From positions 1,302,001-1,366,000 of the forward strand of contig CAMPDV010000004.1 of the NCBI GenBank assembly GCA_946699065.1: a stretch of 64,000 nt of DNA. The letters run 5' to 3'. Below, piece after piece: positions 1 through 12,196 of this stretch; within the stretch, counting starts at the first letter, position 1, and each line of letters starts with the position of its first letter. The notes beneath the pieces were generated by a model, which saw only the letters and a program-made list of their open reading frames with translations, ran no database searches and had not been told where the DNA came from. The DNA is from Loxodes magnus (taxonomy: Eukaryota; Ciliophora; Karyorelictea; Loxodida; Loxodidae). The position numbers and the translations under genes are program-made.

Positions 1-1294
1 TATACTTATATTCTAAAATAGACAACCTATTAAGTAAGCAGCACGCTTTAAGCTTTTGAATTAATACTAAGCTATTAATATCTAAGAGAGATACTTATAA
101 TTATTTTTTGATGACTAGCTAATTAAACATTTAAGTACTTCAATATTTTATCTTTAGATAGATGCTGCTAAATTATAGGAACTTAGGTAGTTTTATAAGT
201 AAAGTAAGGCTATAAGAGATTTACTATTGATAGATAGTAGCATTATTTAGGTGTATCTTACTTAGTTAGATTTAAGATTCCAAGAATGTAAATGAAATCT
301 TGCAGATGGAGCTAACTTGGTACTTTAATTAGGTGTGCTATATGATAGTATGAGTTGCTTGATTAGTGTATTTAATAATATCTACTAGCATTAAGTTTAC
401 AGTTAACTATGAATTTTTTGCTAATTGTTGTTTCTATTTGACACGAAAGTCTAGAAAGTATTTAAGCAAACTTTAGTTTATAGAACTTTTTCTACCTTTT
501 TTAATAAGAAAATTTAAGTAGATATAAATAACTAGGTAACAGCTTTACTTTCTTTTTATTTGAACTATTTACAAGAGAAGAGATATTCTCCACTTATACT
601 TAAATAAATAGCTATATTTGCTTGATGGAGTATCTAAGGCTTATTAAAAGGTAAAGAGATTTCCTAAATGTAAAGATATATTTTATATAGCTGTTGAAAA
701 GGATAAAACCCTCAAATAAGTATAAGAGTAAAGGAAAGCTTTTAAGGAATAATTTGAATAGAATTATTAGAGCATGCTAATTAAATTCCAGTTAGAATCT
801 ATTTTTAATTATACTCTCTCTCATCTAATTTTTAAATAGATAAAAGCTTATTTAGAATTATATATAATCAAATTATATTTGACAATACAGAACTCAGTAA
901 AGAAGCCAGCAAGCTTTAAAGAACATTTAATGGGAAAAAGTTTTGATGCAGTTAAAAATAAAAGGTAAATGATTTTAAGTATAAGCATTAATTGTTATCC
1001 TCTTAATCTATTTTTAAGAAATAAGCAAACATTAAATATTCCTTGCTTAGATCAGTAAGAAATATTAATCGTTATAAGTCGATGAAAAATATTCATATTA
1101 GGTGCTTAATTATTCTAAATAAGCATATTCATTTAATTCTGAAAGCTATGAAGAATACAATTTATATAAAGTATTAATTACCTTATTAACAAGTAGTAAT
1201 TCAGGGAATTGCTTAAGTGATATAAGTAAAGCTAGTCTCTTAGGGATTTAAATAAATTTGCTTAAATTTAATTATAAATCAAATAATAATAAAA
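1..1294. other. Left edge, no firm gene; weak open frame with armadillo-like look
   Basis: The + strand frame starting at base 2 can be read as protein to about base 940 if TGA is tryptophan. It contains stretches reminiscent of armadillo/importin-alpha repeats, such as ECKWNLADGAN and WWSIQGLLKGK. However, in-frame TGA occurs about six times in some 314 codons, which is what random A+T-rich DNA would give, and TGG is nearly absent, unlike the firm genes here. The spacing of the Trp residues also does not match importin-alpha well. It may be the 3' part of a divergent or decayed gene entering from the left, or nothing. Bases 940-1294 hold only A+T-rich sequence before the uS12 gene. Confidence 0.25.
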
Positions 1295-1726
1295 ATGGGT
1301 TCAGGCAAGCCTAGAGGAATTAAGGCTGGAAGAAAGCTCAAAAATCATCATAGACTATCACAATGGGCTGATAAGAAATACAACAAAAGAATGCTTGGTA
1401 CTTATTACAAGAAACCTTTTATGGGCTCCAGTCATGCTAAAGGTATTGTCGTTGAAAAGATTGGTATTGAAGCTAAATAGCCTAACTCTGCTGTACGTAA
1501 ATGTGTTCGTGTGTTGCTTAAAAAGAATGGTAAGAAGATAGCAGCTTATGTTCCTAATGATGGTTGCTTAAACTTCATTGACGAGAATGATGAGGTTCTT
1601 GTTGCTGGCTTTGGTAGATCAGGCCACGCTGTTGGTGATATTCCAGGAATTAGATTTAAGGTAGTAAAAGTTGCAGGTCACAGTTTACTAGGACTCTTCA
1701 GAGGCAAAGTAGAGAAAAGAAAGTGA
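1295..1726 (+). CDS. RPS23: Small ribosomal subunit protein uS12 (RPS23)
   Basis: Encodes the 143-residue eukaryotic uS12 protein of the 40S decoding centre. The whole family pattern is present: a basic N-terminus ([13 protein letters not shown]), [16 protein letters not shown], the universally conserved [11 protein letters not shown] loop, and [16 protein letters not shown]. One in-frame TAG at 1478-1480 falls exactly where the family has glutamine (EAK-Q-PNSA), so conventional translation splits this gene in two. The frame then runs to a TGA stop at 1724-1726. Length equals that of other eukaryotic uS12 proteins and no intron is present. It is the best anchor in the window for TAG = Gln and TGA = stop. 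It converges with the minus-strand gene that follows. Confidence 0.97.
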
Positions 1727-2074
1727 GCCAAAATTTTTAAATTAATAACACTTAAATTTATAAACTTGTAAACCTAGTTCCATATATAACCATATCAATT
1801 ATAGTAATATCTTCAAAATAAACTATTTGAATGCTTATTTCTTAGCATTAAATTATTAATCAAGCAGAAAAATTAAATAATCAACAAAGATTTTATTGCT
1901 ATTTTTATCATAAAAATCCTAAATTTTTCTTAATAGATATAATAATTTAGTCTAATTAATGACGATGATATTATCTAATTTATTAGCCTAATTTTGGCAA
2001 AAAATAAGATTGTTATTTAGTTATCTTCTGTAAAATAATTTATTTGATATACATCTAAAAATTTTAGTTCGAGT

Positions 2075-2662
2075 TTAAGTCATTTTATGCTTGGTTCTTG
2101 AATTACTTGATAGGAAAGTGTTTTTGAACTTTTTGTTAATGAAATATCCAATTCCTTAACTTTGTATCTGCATCTCATAATCTCTTCTATATTCTTGAAA
2201 TCCGGTTGGTGTGCTTAAAAACTCAGATTCTGGCGTGTTTCTGTATGCAATCTTAGTGAGTCGGTCTAACTTTTCTCCATTTGCTCAAATATTTTCTTTT
2301 ACTGAAGATTGTTCTTCAAAAAATACTTAAGAAAAGCTAGGTGTATGAAGGTATATTCCGTTTACTTTACTTACATCGTTGCTTTAATTCCTAGACTTGT
2401 ACATTCTTCCAATGCTTGGAAGCTTAATTTCCTACTTATCAGGTACCTTTTATTTTCCTCATTTAACTTTTTTAGACTTCATAATTTTCTATTTCAGCGC
2501 TCCTTCTTTTCACTAAATCATATCATCTAGTAGCTTTTTATATTGCTCCTAAGAAACTAGATAGTTATGATTATCCTATTACTATGTTATATAAATAGGT
2601 GAGGCTCTTGGGTTCGAATGTACGAACCGGTTTAATATAAAAATCTCAGATTTTTTTCTCAT
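2075..2662 (-). CDS. Hypothetical protein, 3' end unresolved
   Basis: Starting at the ATG at 2662, the minus strand reads as about 195 residues with a protein-like composition: MRKKSEIFILNRFVHSN at the start and NTPESEFLSTPTGFQEYRRD further on. TAA/TAG are needed as Gln and TGA once or twice as Trp. I recognise no domain. Past the codons for KHKMT (about 2078) the sequence becomes A+T-rich and non-coding in look, yet no in-frame TGA appears before the antisense of the uS12 gene. A further small intron or a mis-set frame is therefore likely, and the 3' coordinate is only the limit of the convincing part. It lies downstream of the p25-alpha-like gene in the same orientation. Confidence 0.5.
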
Positions 2663-2956
2663 TTTTATAATGTATAACTTCTAGCTCTTTTACTTATCTA
2701 AAATGCTACTTCTTATTAATGGTAACTTAAGTACTTAGTATATTCTTATGTTATATACATTATTTGATCAAAGGAACTTTAAAGCTATAGAACAAATTTT
2801 AGAATTTAAGCTCTGTTTAGCATTTAATTACCTTCTTATTAATTTTATTTACTTTACCTTCTTATTCATTAGTATGAATATGACTTATATATGTAATAGA
2901 GGAGAAAGAAAAATGATATAATTAGATTATTATTTGAAAAAGCAAGTGACAATAAT

Positions 2957-4762
2957 TCAAGGATATAAATATGCAAGTAGTCTTTCATTGCTATCATTTC
3001 TAGAAAGAGCAAGCTCTTCAATGTCCAAGTCAAATTTCTCCTTGACTTCTTTGGAGGTTACTAACTTCTTGTTAATTTCTTTCAAAAGAGAAAATTTATT
3101 TTTTTGCTATGCCTGCAGTTTTTGAGATCGATAACTTAATTATGCTACTTATTGAGGCTGAGAAGGTTCTTTCACTTTATATTTTATACGAAGTTGCTCT
3201 TTAATTTTTTCATATTATCCATGTGGTTTATATTAGTACTTATAGGCAATATCACTGGGTTCAACCCGCGACAGTGAGTTACTCATTCCAAAAGGCTATC
3301 CAAGTGGTTTTAGTTTTTTTTCTAAAGCTTCAGCATCATCCAAAGAGATTTTCTAATAAAAATGTAAAAGCTTCTCTTCTTATGACTTCTTACATATCTA
3401 TTTTCACTGCTTTATTTAAGTATTGATTTATTCATTTTAAGTAACCCTATCAAGATCTTAGTCATAGGTTCACAAGTAAGTAGCTATTTCACGTAAAGCC
3501 TAAAGAAAATGCTCAAATTCCATTTCTTTAAAGGTACTATTGGAGTAGAATATTAAGCTAACTTGATCTTTTGTTAGCTTTTCTACTTGTTTTTTCTAAA
3601 GAGAGTATAAGTTAAAATCTTTAACAAACTTAAAGAATAATCCTGCCTTTATTATCTGCGACCATCTGTCAATTTTATCAAAAGTAACTTTGCCACCAAC
3701 ATAAACACCCTAGTAAGCATAAAATTGAAATATATGCTTAAGCTAATTTTATATATGCACTTATGAAGGAAGCAATTTATTTTAAGTTTACTAAAATTTG
3801 TTTTCCTGCTTAAGTCTTTATTCTAATGTCTTGATAAATCTGTTAATTCGTTTTATTTCTGGGTCATCAACTGATTATACTAGTCCTGTTTTTTTCTGAT
3901 AGTATATATTGTATTGTTCCAAAGTCATCCCCAGGAATTCCTTTAATGATAGTTCTTGCATTTGCTTCTTCTTGCAATGTCTTATTCTCCTTCTTGGGCT
4001 TATTTGCTTACTATCAGAAGAATTTAAATTGTTAGAACATGAACTTTCTCGTGAGATCTGGCTTTTACTCTCATTGGCAATTTCTTAAATATCACTTAAG
4101 TTGTTGTATTATTTTTATAGTTCATCAATTTCATCTAGTTTCTGCTTTTAAAGTAAGCTAGTTATCATTTGCTAATTGATGAATTTTTTGAAAACTTCCT
4201 AGTTTTTTTATTATTCCTTATTTAAGAAATTCTTTCTTTGCTTGTCTTAATGATCTCTAAGTTACTAAACCAATTCCTACTTCTTTTATATTTCTTCTAA
4301 GTGCCTTTATTTTGATAGATCACCTTGTATAGGAGATTTTAGACTTTCCTAAGATAATTTAGATTTTTGAGGGGTATCTTTTTGGAAAAATACTAGATAA
4401 TCGTTCTTATAAGAATCGTAAGTTTCCTATGAACTGGCCTAAGACACTGCTTCAGATAATCTATTATTAATGTTACTCTACGAATCGCTGAATGACTAAC
4501 TTCTGCTTTTTTCCTTCTCTTTTTCTTTCTCTTATTATTCTTCATTTTTAACTTTAATATCAACTGTATGCTTTTTATCTTTCACTGGTTACGTTTCTGA
4601 TTTCTAGAATTTATTCTTATGGGCCTAGTGATTTTCTTCTTTAGCAGGAATTTTTTCTGATTTTTAGAGCTAGTTCTCAGGTACCTTCATTTCTTCTTCA
4701 GGGAAAGATAAATCATAGTTTTGAGATGAATTAGAGCTATTGCTTTTAGAGTTCTTTTCCAT
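2957..4762 (-). CDS. Q-rich coiled-coil protein with p25-alpha/TPPP-like domain
   Basis: A single 601-codon frame from the ATG at 4762 to TGA at 2957-2959. The first 350 residues are charged, Gln-rich and partly coiled coil. Residues about 350-430 resemble the p25-alpha (tubulin polymerisation-promoting protein) fold: a conserved aromatic start (FQFYAYQG), FFKFVKDFNLY, then KDQVSLIFYS and FEHFLQALREIA, spaced as in that family. In other ciliates and in animals such proteins bind microtubules or sit in cilia, so a cytoskeletal role is inferred. A generic EF-hand-like module is the alternative. One internal TGA reads as Trp in the segment ending the p25-like domain. No introns are needed. Confidence 0.6.
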
Positions 4763-6510
4763 TTTATTTATTTTTAATTAGCCTTCCCATCAAATCTCTA
4801 TTATACCTATTCTCTAATACTCTTAAGTCCATTGTATTCTTAATTTATAATAGATTGCTTGCTAAACTCAACTCTATTACATGAGCAGCAATGAAGATTT
4901 AATATAGTTTGCGTTATAATAAGCAAGTAGTTTGATTTATTAGACATAAAGACAAATAAAGCAAGTTATAATAAGATAACTAAGTAGTTACATAAATAGC
5001 TTGCTTTAATATAGTGCTAAAGCCTTTAAAGTATCTGATACTAATTAAGTAAGTTCTTGCTAGGTAAAGCAACATAGCTATGACAGTTATACTTAATAAT
5101 ATACAATCTATGTGAAATATCATGCTGCCCAGTAGCATTATTCAGTTAACACACTAGAATAAACTAATTAATGTGAAAGTTCTAATTCCTATTATAATAG
5201 ATTAAGTATATTTATATGTATCTTCATTCTCTAGATGGATTTGCTTGCCTTTGCTATTAATAAGTTTTGAAATGAAAGATAAATAAATACAGAAGAGAAC
5301 CAAAATTAATTTATTATTAGTATAATAATTCCCTATTACCTATAAAGATATTTATTATCTATATCTTAAATATGATATTGGAATTTTTAAAAATCAAACT
5401 GCAATATACATCAAAAAGCCTCTTATTTGTAAAAATGAATACGTTCTTTTTTATTTAACTACATTTCAAACTAATTACCTTTAATATTGACTGCAAATCG
5501 GTTAAAATAGTGAAGCAGAGAGAAATACATTTGTTATAAGTTTAACTTGCTTAAAGGTTTAAATTTAGAAGCTTAGAGCTAGATTACTGAATATTTACAT
5601 TCTAGCCTAAGAGTATTCCATTAAAATATGCTCTTGGCTACAATTTTTATTAATTCCAATATAAGTTAAGAATTTAGTTAAGTGATTTGAAGTAGCTTAT
5701 TCTAACATGACAGCGTTTACTAATTTTTTATGTAACTATATTTCATAAATTCCTCAAACCATATTAGTTTAGATATTTAATATCACTGTATCAAGTAACC
5801 CAATCCTACCTTAAAATTAAACTAAAAGAAAGTCTAGTTTAACTCAGCATAGCATATTTAACAAATGCCTCTAAAAATTATAGAGTAAAGCATCTAATTA
5901 TTATACTTATTATATGCATATCTGTTATATTACTTCTAAATGCTTATTCTTTAACTATTATCTTATACATATGTAAGGACAATAAATGTTATGCACATTA
6001 GCTATATGAATTAAAAGGAGCTAAGAATGCCTGACTCTTAACCAATAATGTATATTTTCAAGTAAATAATTTTATTAGGCTATATAATAAGGTTAAAATA
6101 TCGTGTCTGATAATTAAAGCTTTTATATATATAATTATTACACTCAGCTTGGAAATTCGCTTCATATTAAAATAAATTCTTATTATTCAAGTTGTTTAGT
6201 CTACTTCTAGGTAAAGTTTACTTAACCTTAATCTTGAACACTTTTAACATTAAAGTCCATAACTATTAGCTCCTAAGTAAGCTTCTTAGGATTCACTAAC
6301 GAACTCTGCTAGTTTAGATTAGAAATTTTAATATAAGCAACTATAAGTATATAGCAAAGATATAGCATATGCTGTCCCACTTTTATGTACTAAATTATCT
6401 TGCTAGTCTAGAGGAAGGAGCGTAACTAACTTTCAGTTGATTTGGTAATGAGTATAGTGTAAATAAGAAGTAAATTTCATAGTTATTCATTTATATCTGA
6501 ATATTCATTT
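4763..6510. other. Intergenic, no supported feature
   Basis: About 1.75 kb of A+T-rich DNA between two divergent genes (p25-alpha-like on minus, glycylase on plus). Frames open to several hundred codons exist only if TGA is read as Trp at roughly the chance rate, so I do not call a gene. Promoters of both neighbours should lie here, but no recognisable element stands out. Confidence 0.5.
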
Positions 6511-8931
6511 ATGGATTACCAAATTGTCGAGCAAAACAATGAGGAAAAGAAAGGAGAAATCTAGCAAATTTGAACTTAATAGCCTTTGCCGTTAAGTGAT
6601 TAACAACCTTAAGAGCATAAATCTTTTATAGAATAGGTAGGGAGAGAGAAGTAATAAGTGGAGTTAAAATAGGAGGAAGATATAATTAACGAGTCTAAAT
6701 AAGGATAAAGTACAAGTCCGATAATTAATAGAAGGTAGAAGGTGAAAAGATCAACTGTGGACTTTAAGAAGAAAAATAAGAAAAATATAAAGCTTTAACA
6801 AAAGAAAAACTAACAGGCAGCAGAAACTATCAAGTAATAAACGGAAAAAGAACAACTTAAGAAGGAATAAATCAGAAAGATTATACTCAAAAGAGCTGAA
6901 GCAGCTAAAACCAGCTCCGACCAATTTTCCTTAAATAACACTCCACTATTCGCTCTACAAAATCAAGCTGAATAAAAATAGATATCAAAGGTAAATGAAA
7001 ATCAGTAATAGCTACCTTGTCTAAACTCACCAAAAAATAATACTTTTCAAACACGAGAAAGCGTAAAAAAGGAGTTCATTGGAGATTCTTAGCGTTTTGC
7101 TGAAAAATATGAAGATTATGTTTAATCTCTAGCACAAAAGCGTAAAAAGTAAGAAGAAAAACTTAAATCATAATAGTAAAGGTAAATAAGAATAGCTTCG
7201 AAACTAAGAAATAGTGCTTTGTAGTTTAATTGTGAAGTTTCAAAACAGCGAGGAGTGAGTCTTACTGTGTAAGGTAATAGGAAGAAAAATCAATCAAATT
7301 TTTCTGAGTAAAGAGATTAGCTAGAACTAAAACTACATCAGAAGATCGATATAAATGTATGGAAAAAGATGAACAACGTGAAGGAAGATGCTAAGATATT
7401 TATTATTGATGGGACATATCCTGACTTACGAAAATCACTTATTGAAAGAGGGTGAATTGAAAACACTAATAAACAAAGTCCTTTGTTTGATTTCAAATGA
7501 AGTGTAAAATCTAAAGATCCAAGTTTCAATAACTTGAAGGATAACCAAATTGTAAATCATTTTCCTTCTAATATTGAGCTATCAACTAAGTTTAGATTAA
7601 GCTAGAACCTTAAAAATTTGATAAATCATGCTGCAATGGATTATAAAATATTTTATCCTAGATGCTTCAACCTCAAAACTGAGTGAGATGATTTTCAAGA
7701 GGATTTTAAGTTAACAAAAGCAGAAGTGATTCTAAAAAGAGCCTTGCTAGGAATGGAAGAAGTTGTAGAAAGAGTTGTGGTTGCTTTATAAGCATGCACT
7801 TCATACTATAAAACATCAGATAGTTTCTTAGATACTAATCAATAAGCAAGTTTAACTTAAGAAGAATGGAATTTATTAGAGCCTGATATATTAAAAGATG
7901 AAGCTTTCTAGAAACTTAAAGAGCAGCCATGATTCCAAAAACTAAAAAAGAAATTCTTTCTTTTCTTTGAAAAGTTTGCGCTTTTTTAACTCCCTACTGC
8001 GGATGGATCTCTAACTCTTAAAGATTGAGAATTCATTTTCCAAACATAAGAAACTGAATACTCTGAAAACCTTTTGGTTAAAGAAATAATAGAGATTTTA
8101 CGAAAAATCAAAAGAAGGAATCCTCAGTTTGATATAAATGGATACAACAACATATGAATTTTGAAACCTTCCGCTTTATCTCGTGGACGAGGAATTATAA
8201 TACACAAGAATCTAAATCAGATATAAGAAGTTTACCAGAAGGATAAAGGTCTTATTATATAGAAGTATATAGAAAATCCTCTAGTTGTAAAAAAAAAAAA
8301 GTTTGATATCCGCCAATGAGTTTTGGTAACTGACTGGAATCCTCTAACTATATGAATTTTTGATGAATGCTATCTGAGGTTTTCAGCTGAAGATTTTTCT
8401 TTAAAAGATATAGGAAATCTATACGTTCATCTTACAAATAATTCCATTCAAAAATATAACTCAAACTTCGAGAAAAGCACAATAAAAGGATGCATGTGGT
8501 TTGAACATGAATTTCGATAATATTTAAAGAAGAAATTTGAAACAGATGTTTGGTAGGAGAAGGTCCAGCAATAGATCAAGGATATTGTCAAATGAAGTCT
8601 TTTCTGTGTTTAAGATATTGTTTAGACTAGAAAAAATTCCTGCGAACTATTTGGATACGATTTTATGATAGATGAACAACTAAATGTTTGGCTTATCGAG
8701 ATTAACTCTTCTCCAGCTATGGATTATTCTACCGAAGTCACAGAGAAGCTTGTAAAAAGAGTATTAGAAGATTGTGTAAAAGTTCTGATTGATCTGAAGT
8801 AGAATAAAGATTAATGTGACACTGGAGGATTCATTCTTTTACATAAGTCTCCTTATTTTATACCAAAACCAAGTAGTTTTGGAATTGAGTTAGTATGTAA
8901 AGGCAAAGGAATAAAGCCTTAAATTTAGTGA
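6511..8931 (+). CDS. Tubulin-tyrosine-ligase-like glycylase (TTLL3/TTLL8 type)
   Basis: An 806-residue ATP-grasp enzyme of the TTLL3/8 branch, which adds glycine side chains to tubulin in cilia. Residues 1-280 are charged and Gln-rich. From residue 284 ([15 protein letters not shown]) the family N-domain follows, with [19 protein letters not shown] and FYPRCF. The ATP-grasp core has [14 protein letters not shown] (Trp549 encoded by TGA), [15 protein letters not shown] (Trp603 encoded by TGA), HLTNNSIQK and the metal-binding end [13 protein letters not shown] (Glu730, Asn732). The start is the first ATG of the open frame and the stop is TGA 8929-8931, just after the conserved core. At least ten internal TGAs are read as Trp, the last about 330 bases before the stop. 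Glycylase rather than glutamylase is inferred from the TTLL3-like VNHF and SRGRGI segments. Confidence 0.88.
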
Positions 8932-10848
8932 GTGACTAATATTTACTACAAATAACTTTTCAAAATGCTTTACTATTTTACTTGAAACTTCAAATTCATT
9001 TACTAAAATTGAAATTCATAAAGTCATTTCGAATCTCCTTTTCATTGACTTAATTAAAATTAAACTCAGGAAATTTAGACTAAGTTTCTATTAACTCTTT
9101 GATCCAAACTTTCACAAATAAATAACCTTTAAATATCCCCATTTATACTCAATAAATACAAGAAAGAAATCTAAATGCTTCCAAGTTTTTAAATCCTTTT
9201 ATTTCTTTCACCAATTTTAAAATTTATGATAAAAGGAATCTCTTTCCCTTCCTAGATTCTCTTACTTATTTCTACTAAACATTTTATTATTTTTATGCTA
9301 ACTTAAGTTCTAAGCAGTTATAATCAATTTTAATTATATTAAGAACTAGTTTTCTAAACTACAGCATCAGAATTCAATTATTACTATATACTAATTGTTC
9401 ATTTTACTTATTTAATCAGTAAATATCAAGAATATAGACTTAAGCCATAAAGCTTATTATATAGAGTAGTTCAATTATCTTAGCTTAATAATCTTTATAT
9501 TATAATGGTCAGCAAAAGTATATAGAATATAGCTGTATCACTATTAGGCTAAAGCATTTATTGGAATAGTAAATACTTAGAGCTTTTATCTTCAAGATTT
9601 TAGATTGAGGTTTTAATCAATCCTTATCATTTACATCTTAACTAAGCTGATTATAATAATACTTCTATAATCTGAAATCAAAGAGATAATATCCTTTATT
9701 ATTCTCACTTATCTGAGTAATCCAAAATAAGGGTTAATTTAATGTAAATAGCAAATTCTAACTCATATATTATAATTAGAACTGCTTCATTAAATATTGC
9801 AAAGTAGCTTGTTTTATTAATTTATAATAAAGTAATCTATAATCATGCTTCACAGAAAGGAATAGCTACTTTATTGTTATGGTTCTAAAATTCTGTACAT
9901 ATGGATAAGGAATAAAAGGCTTGTAGTTATTACAACTAATTATTAAATCAATGGTTCAGATTCCATTGATATTAACAACCTAAAAGATCTAGTAGAACAT
10001 TCTAATTTTTAAAGCTATTTGTTGGTAAATTTAGGAAATATTTAGTTGAAGTAGTAATGGATTATTTATTGAAAATATCAATCAAATAATACTTAGCAGG
10101 GTGTTAGTAGAAGCAATTTTAGATGTAAGGGTAAATATAAAGCTTGCAAACCTTAATATTATAAAAAATTGAGGATCTCAATGAAGGAATATAGTTCATA
10201 TTAAAATATCTTAATAGAAGTCCTTAAATCAAAGATAAGAAGCATTTTCCTTATTAAAAGAAGTAATATAAATTACTCCAAAAAGTCTAACTTATCAAAA
10301 ATGATGTAAGCAGAATTTAATATTTATCCCATAAACATTTATTCTTCTCAAGCATAAGTTAACATCTTGATAGGTAATTTAAGCAATAAAGAAAATTAAT
10401 ATACTTATATAATTCAGAATATATATAATTATATATAATCATTTATACCTTAATTTACCCAACTAAAATGTAATTAAATTTATAAAAATTTGATTTAATT
10501 TTACTCATTAATAAGTCTATATTTAATAAGACTATGTAAGGAGGTAAGGATTCCATTTTGCTACGCTAAATTTAGTATGTCCTGAAATACTACTAAAACT
10601 ATATTATCAATCCCTATTTCATAATAAGCTTTATTAGATTAATCTCAAGTTTTTGTCCAATACTATATTCATAAGATATACAGCACCTTTCTTAATTAAC
10701 CATTTATTTTAATATAACCAAACAAAAGCAGCAACTCAGTTTCACTTGAGTGTCATTAGATAAAGTTCCATCTACATTTATTATTATAGACTTCATATCT
10801 AAAAGAGGTAAAAGGAAGTATTAAGACAGATATAAAGCATAATTAAAA
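8932..10848. other. Intergenic, no supported feature
   Basis: About 1.9 kb of A+T-rich sequence between two plus-strand genes. In-frame TGAs are scattered in the frames I followed and no family motif is visible. Confidence 0.5.
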
Positions 10849-12196
10849 ATGAGAAAGCAAATGTATGTTTATATTGTTCTTGGATGGCTAATTAATAGAA
10901 TGAATGGATAAATTAATATAGGAACAACTCCTCAAAATGCCGATATTATATATAACGGGGCTGTCTAAAACGAATGAACGTAGTAGGGTCAGCTAAGTAA
11001 TTTATTATATTTCAGACCATGCTTTATTCTAGAAGGATTTTTACTCATGACATAGTTTCTTGAATTTTTACATTTGGAGCTCTAAAGAAGATGCTAAGAT
11101 AACTTTAAAAAGTTAAGCTTTGGAATTTAGTACTTAGTAGCCATTAGCCGATGTGAATATATATGTAGGAGAAAGTTTAAACAAGTTGAGTTAGTCTTAC
11201 TAGGTAGTTGTAGAAAAGAACGTAGTAGAATCATTCATTGTAAAGTTCTAATGCTAAAAGAATTAAAAATATTTGGTGGAAATAGACATCGAGGAAATTT
11301 CTTAGACATTTTACATCTTAAAGAGTTGCATACAAGGTAAGAGAAGTGATTTGTCAGTTCAAATGTATAACAATCACAAAAAATTCGTACTTATGAAAGA
11401 AGGTGAAATAGTAGAAGAATACATGAATAATTTAATAATAGTGCCAGCTTAAGAAGAATTCACTAAGCTAAGTCTTACTATTGAAGATGGGATTCAGTTG
11501 ATTGCAAATATATTTTAGGAAACTTCCAATAAACATACCAATGCTATAGCAAAAGGCAATGGAGTAAGAGGGGGAGTAATTGATGATAATTCAGGTGCTG
11601 AAATAAATGTTTTTTATTACTGCAAAGAGTTTATAGGTGATGTCAATGTAACCATCTAGATTGAGATTCCTCCCTTTGATGATGTGGCTTTAAAATGAAG
11701 AAAGGAGTGTGGAGCGAGTCTTAAGGCTCTTCATATAGGAACATTACCGCTAAAACCTGATATTTTCGATAATGGAGTTTACAACACATCTTCATAAATT
11801 ACCTTTAAGCCAAGAAGATCTTAAACTTAATTCTATATATGAAGTTCTGGATATCTCATATTTAACGATCCTATATTGACTTTTAATCGAGAAATTATGC
11901 GTCCTGAAATGCTCCTAGACTCTCCAGGTCCTCTTCATATAACTAGGGCAGAGCCTCAACGTATGACCTTAAAATTCAATTGCATAGCTAATGGAGAGTC
12001 TTAAATAGAAATAACAATTCCAATAGAGCAAGATCATCATTCAATTGAATTTGTAGTTAAAAAGGAATGCAAAAAGCCTGTTATATAATTAAATGAAAAG
12101 GGCTGAACAACTAGTAAAATCTTTATCATGTTTGGATTTCTTTTCTTTATCACACTTCTACTTTGTGGCAAAGTCCGACACAACAAAAGAAGATGA
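10849..12196 (+). CDS. Type I membrane protein, unknown family (one 19-nt intron)
   Basis: Two exons, 10849-10996 and 11016-12196, give 442 residues. Splicing out the 19-nt GT..AG intron is required to join the hydrophobic N-terminus (MYVYIVLGWLI, probably a signal peptide) to the long second-exon frame, and the spliced length is an exact codon multiple. The body is a non-repetitive, probably extracytoplasmic region with scattered cysteines. Residues about 418-433 (FIMFGFLFFITLLL) form one membrane segment followed by a short basic tail ending at TGA 12194-12196. TGA is used as Trp several times, and the tail TGA could in principle also be read through. I do not recognise the family; the topology suggests a secretory-pathway or surface receptor-like protein. 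Confidence 0.7.
10997..11015 (+). other. 19-nt GT..AG intron
   Basis: The sequence runs GTAATTTATT to ATTTCAG. Removing it is the only way to keep the frame between the signal-peptide exon and the long second exon. Confidence 0.75.

Noticed and set aside
1295-1726. Reading uS12 as two separate ORFs of 61 and 71 residues
   Set aside because: The split is caused by one TAG at an invariant glutamine; the two halves form one complete family member.
2605-2635. tRNA-like GGTTCGAAT segment
   Set aside because: The T-stem does not pair as in a tRNA and no acceptor or anticodon arm fits; it is a small hairpin within the coding part of the minus-strand gene.
4880-6120. Possible 400-codon plus-strand gene starting at an ATG near 4880
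   Set aside because: In-frame TGAs occur at about the chance rate and no family motif is seen, so it is most likely intergenic DNA made to look open by the one-stop code.
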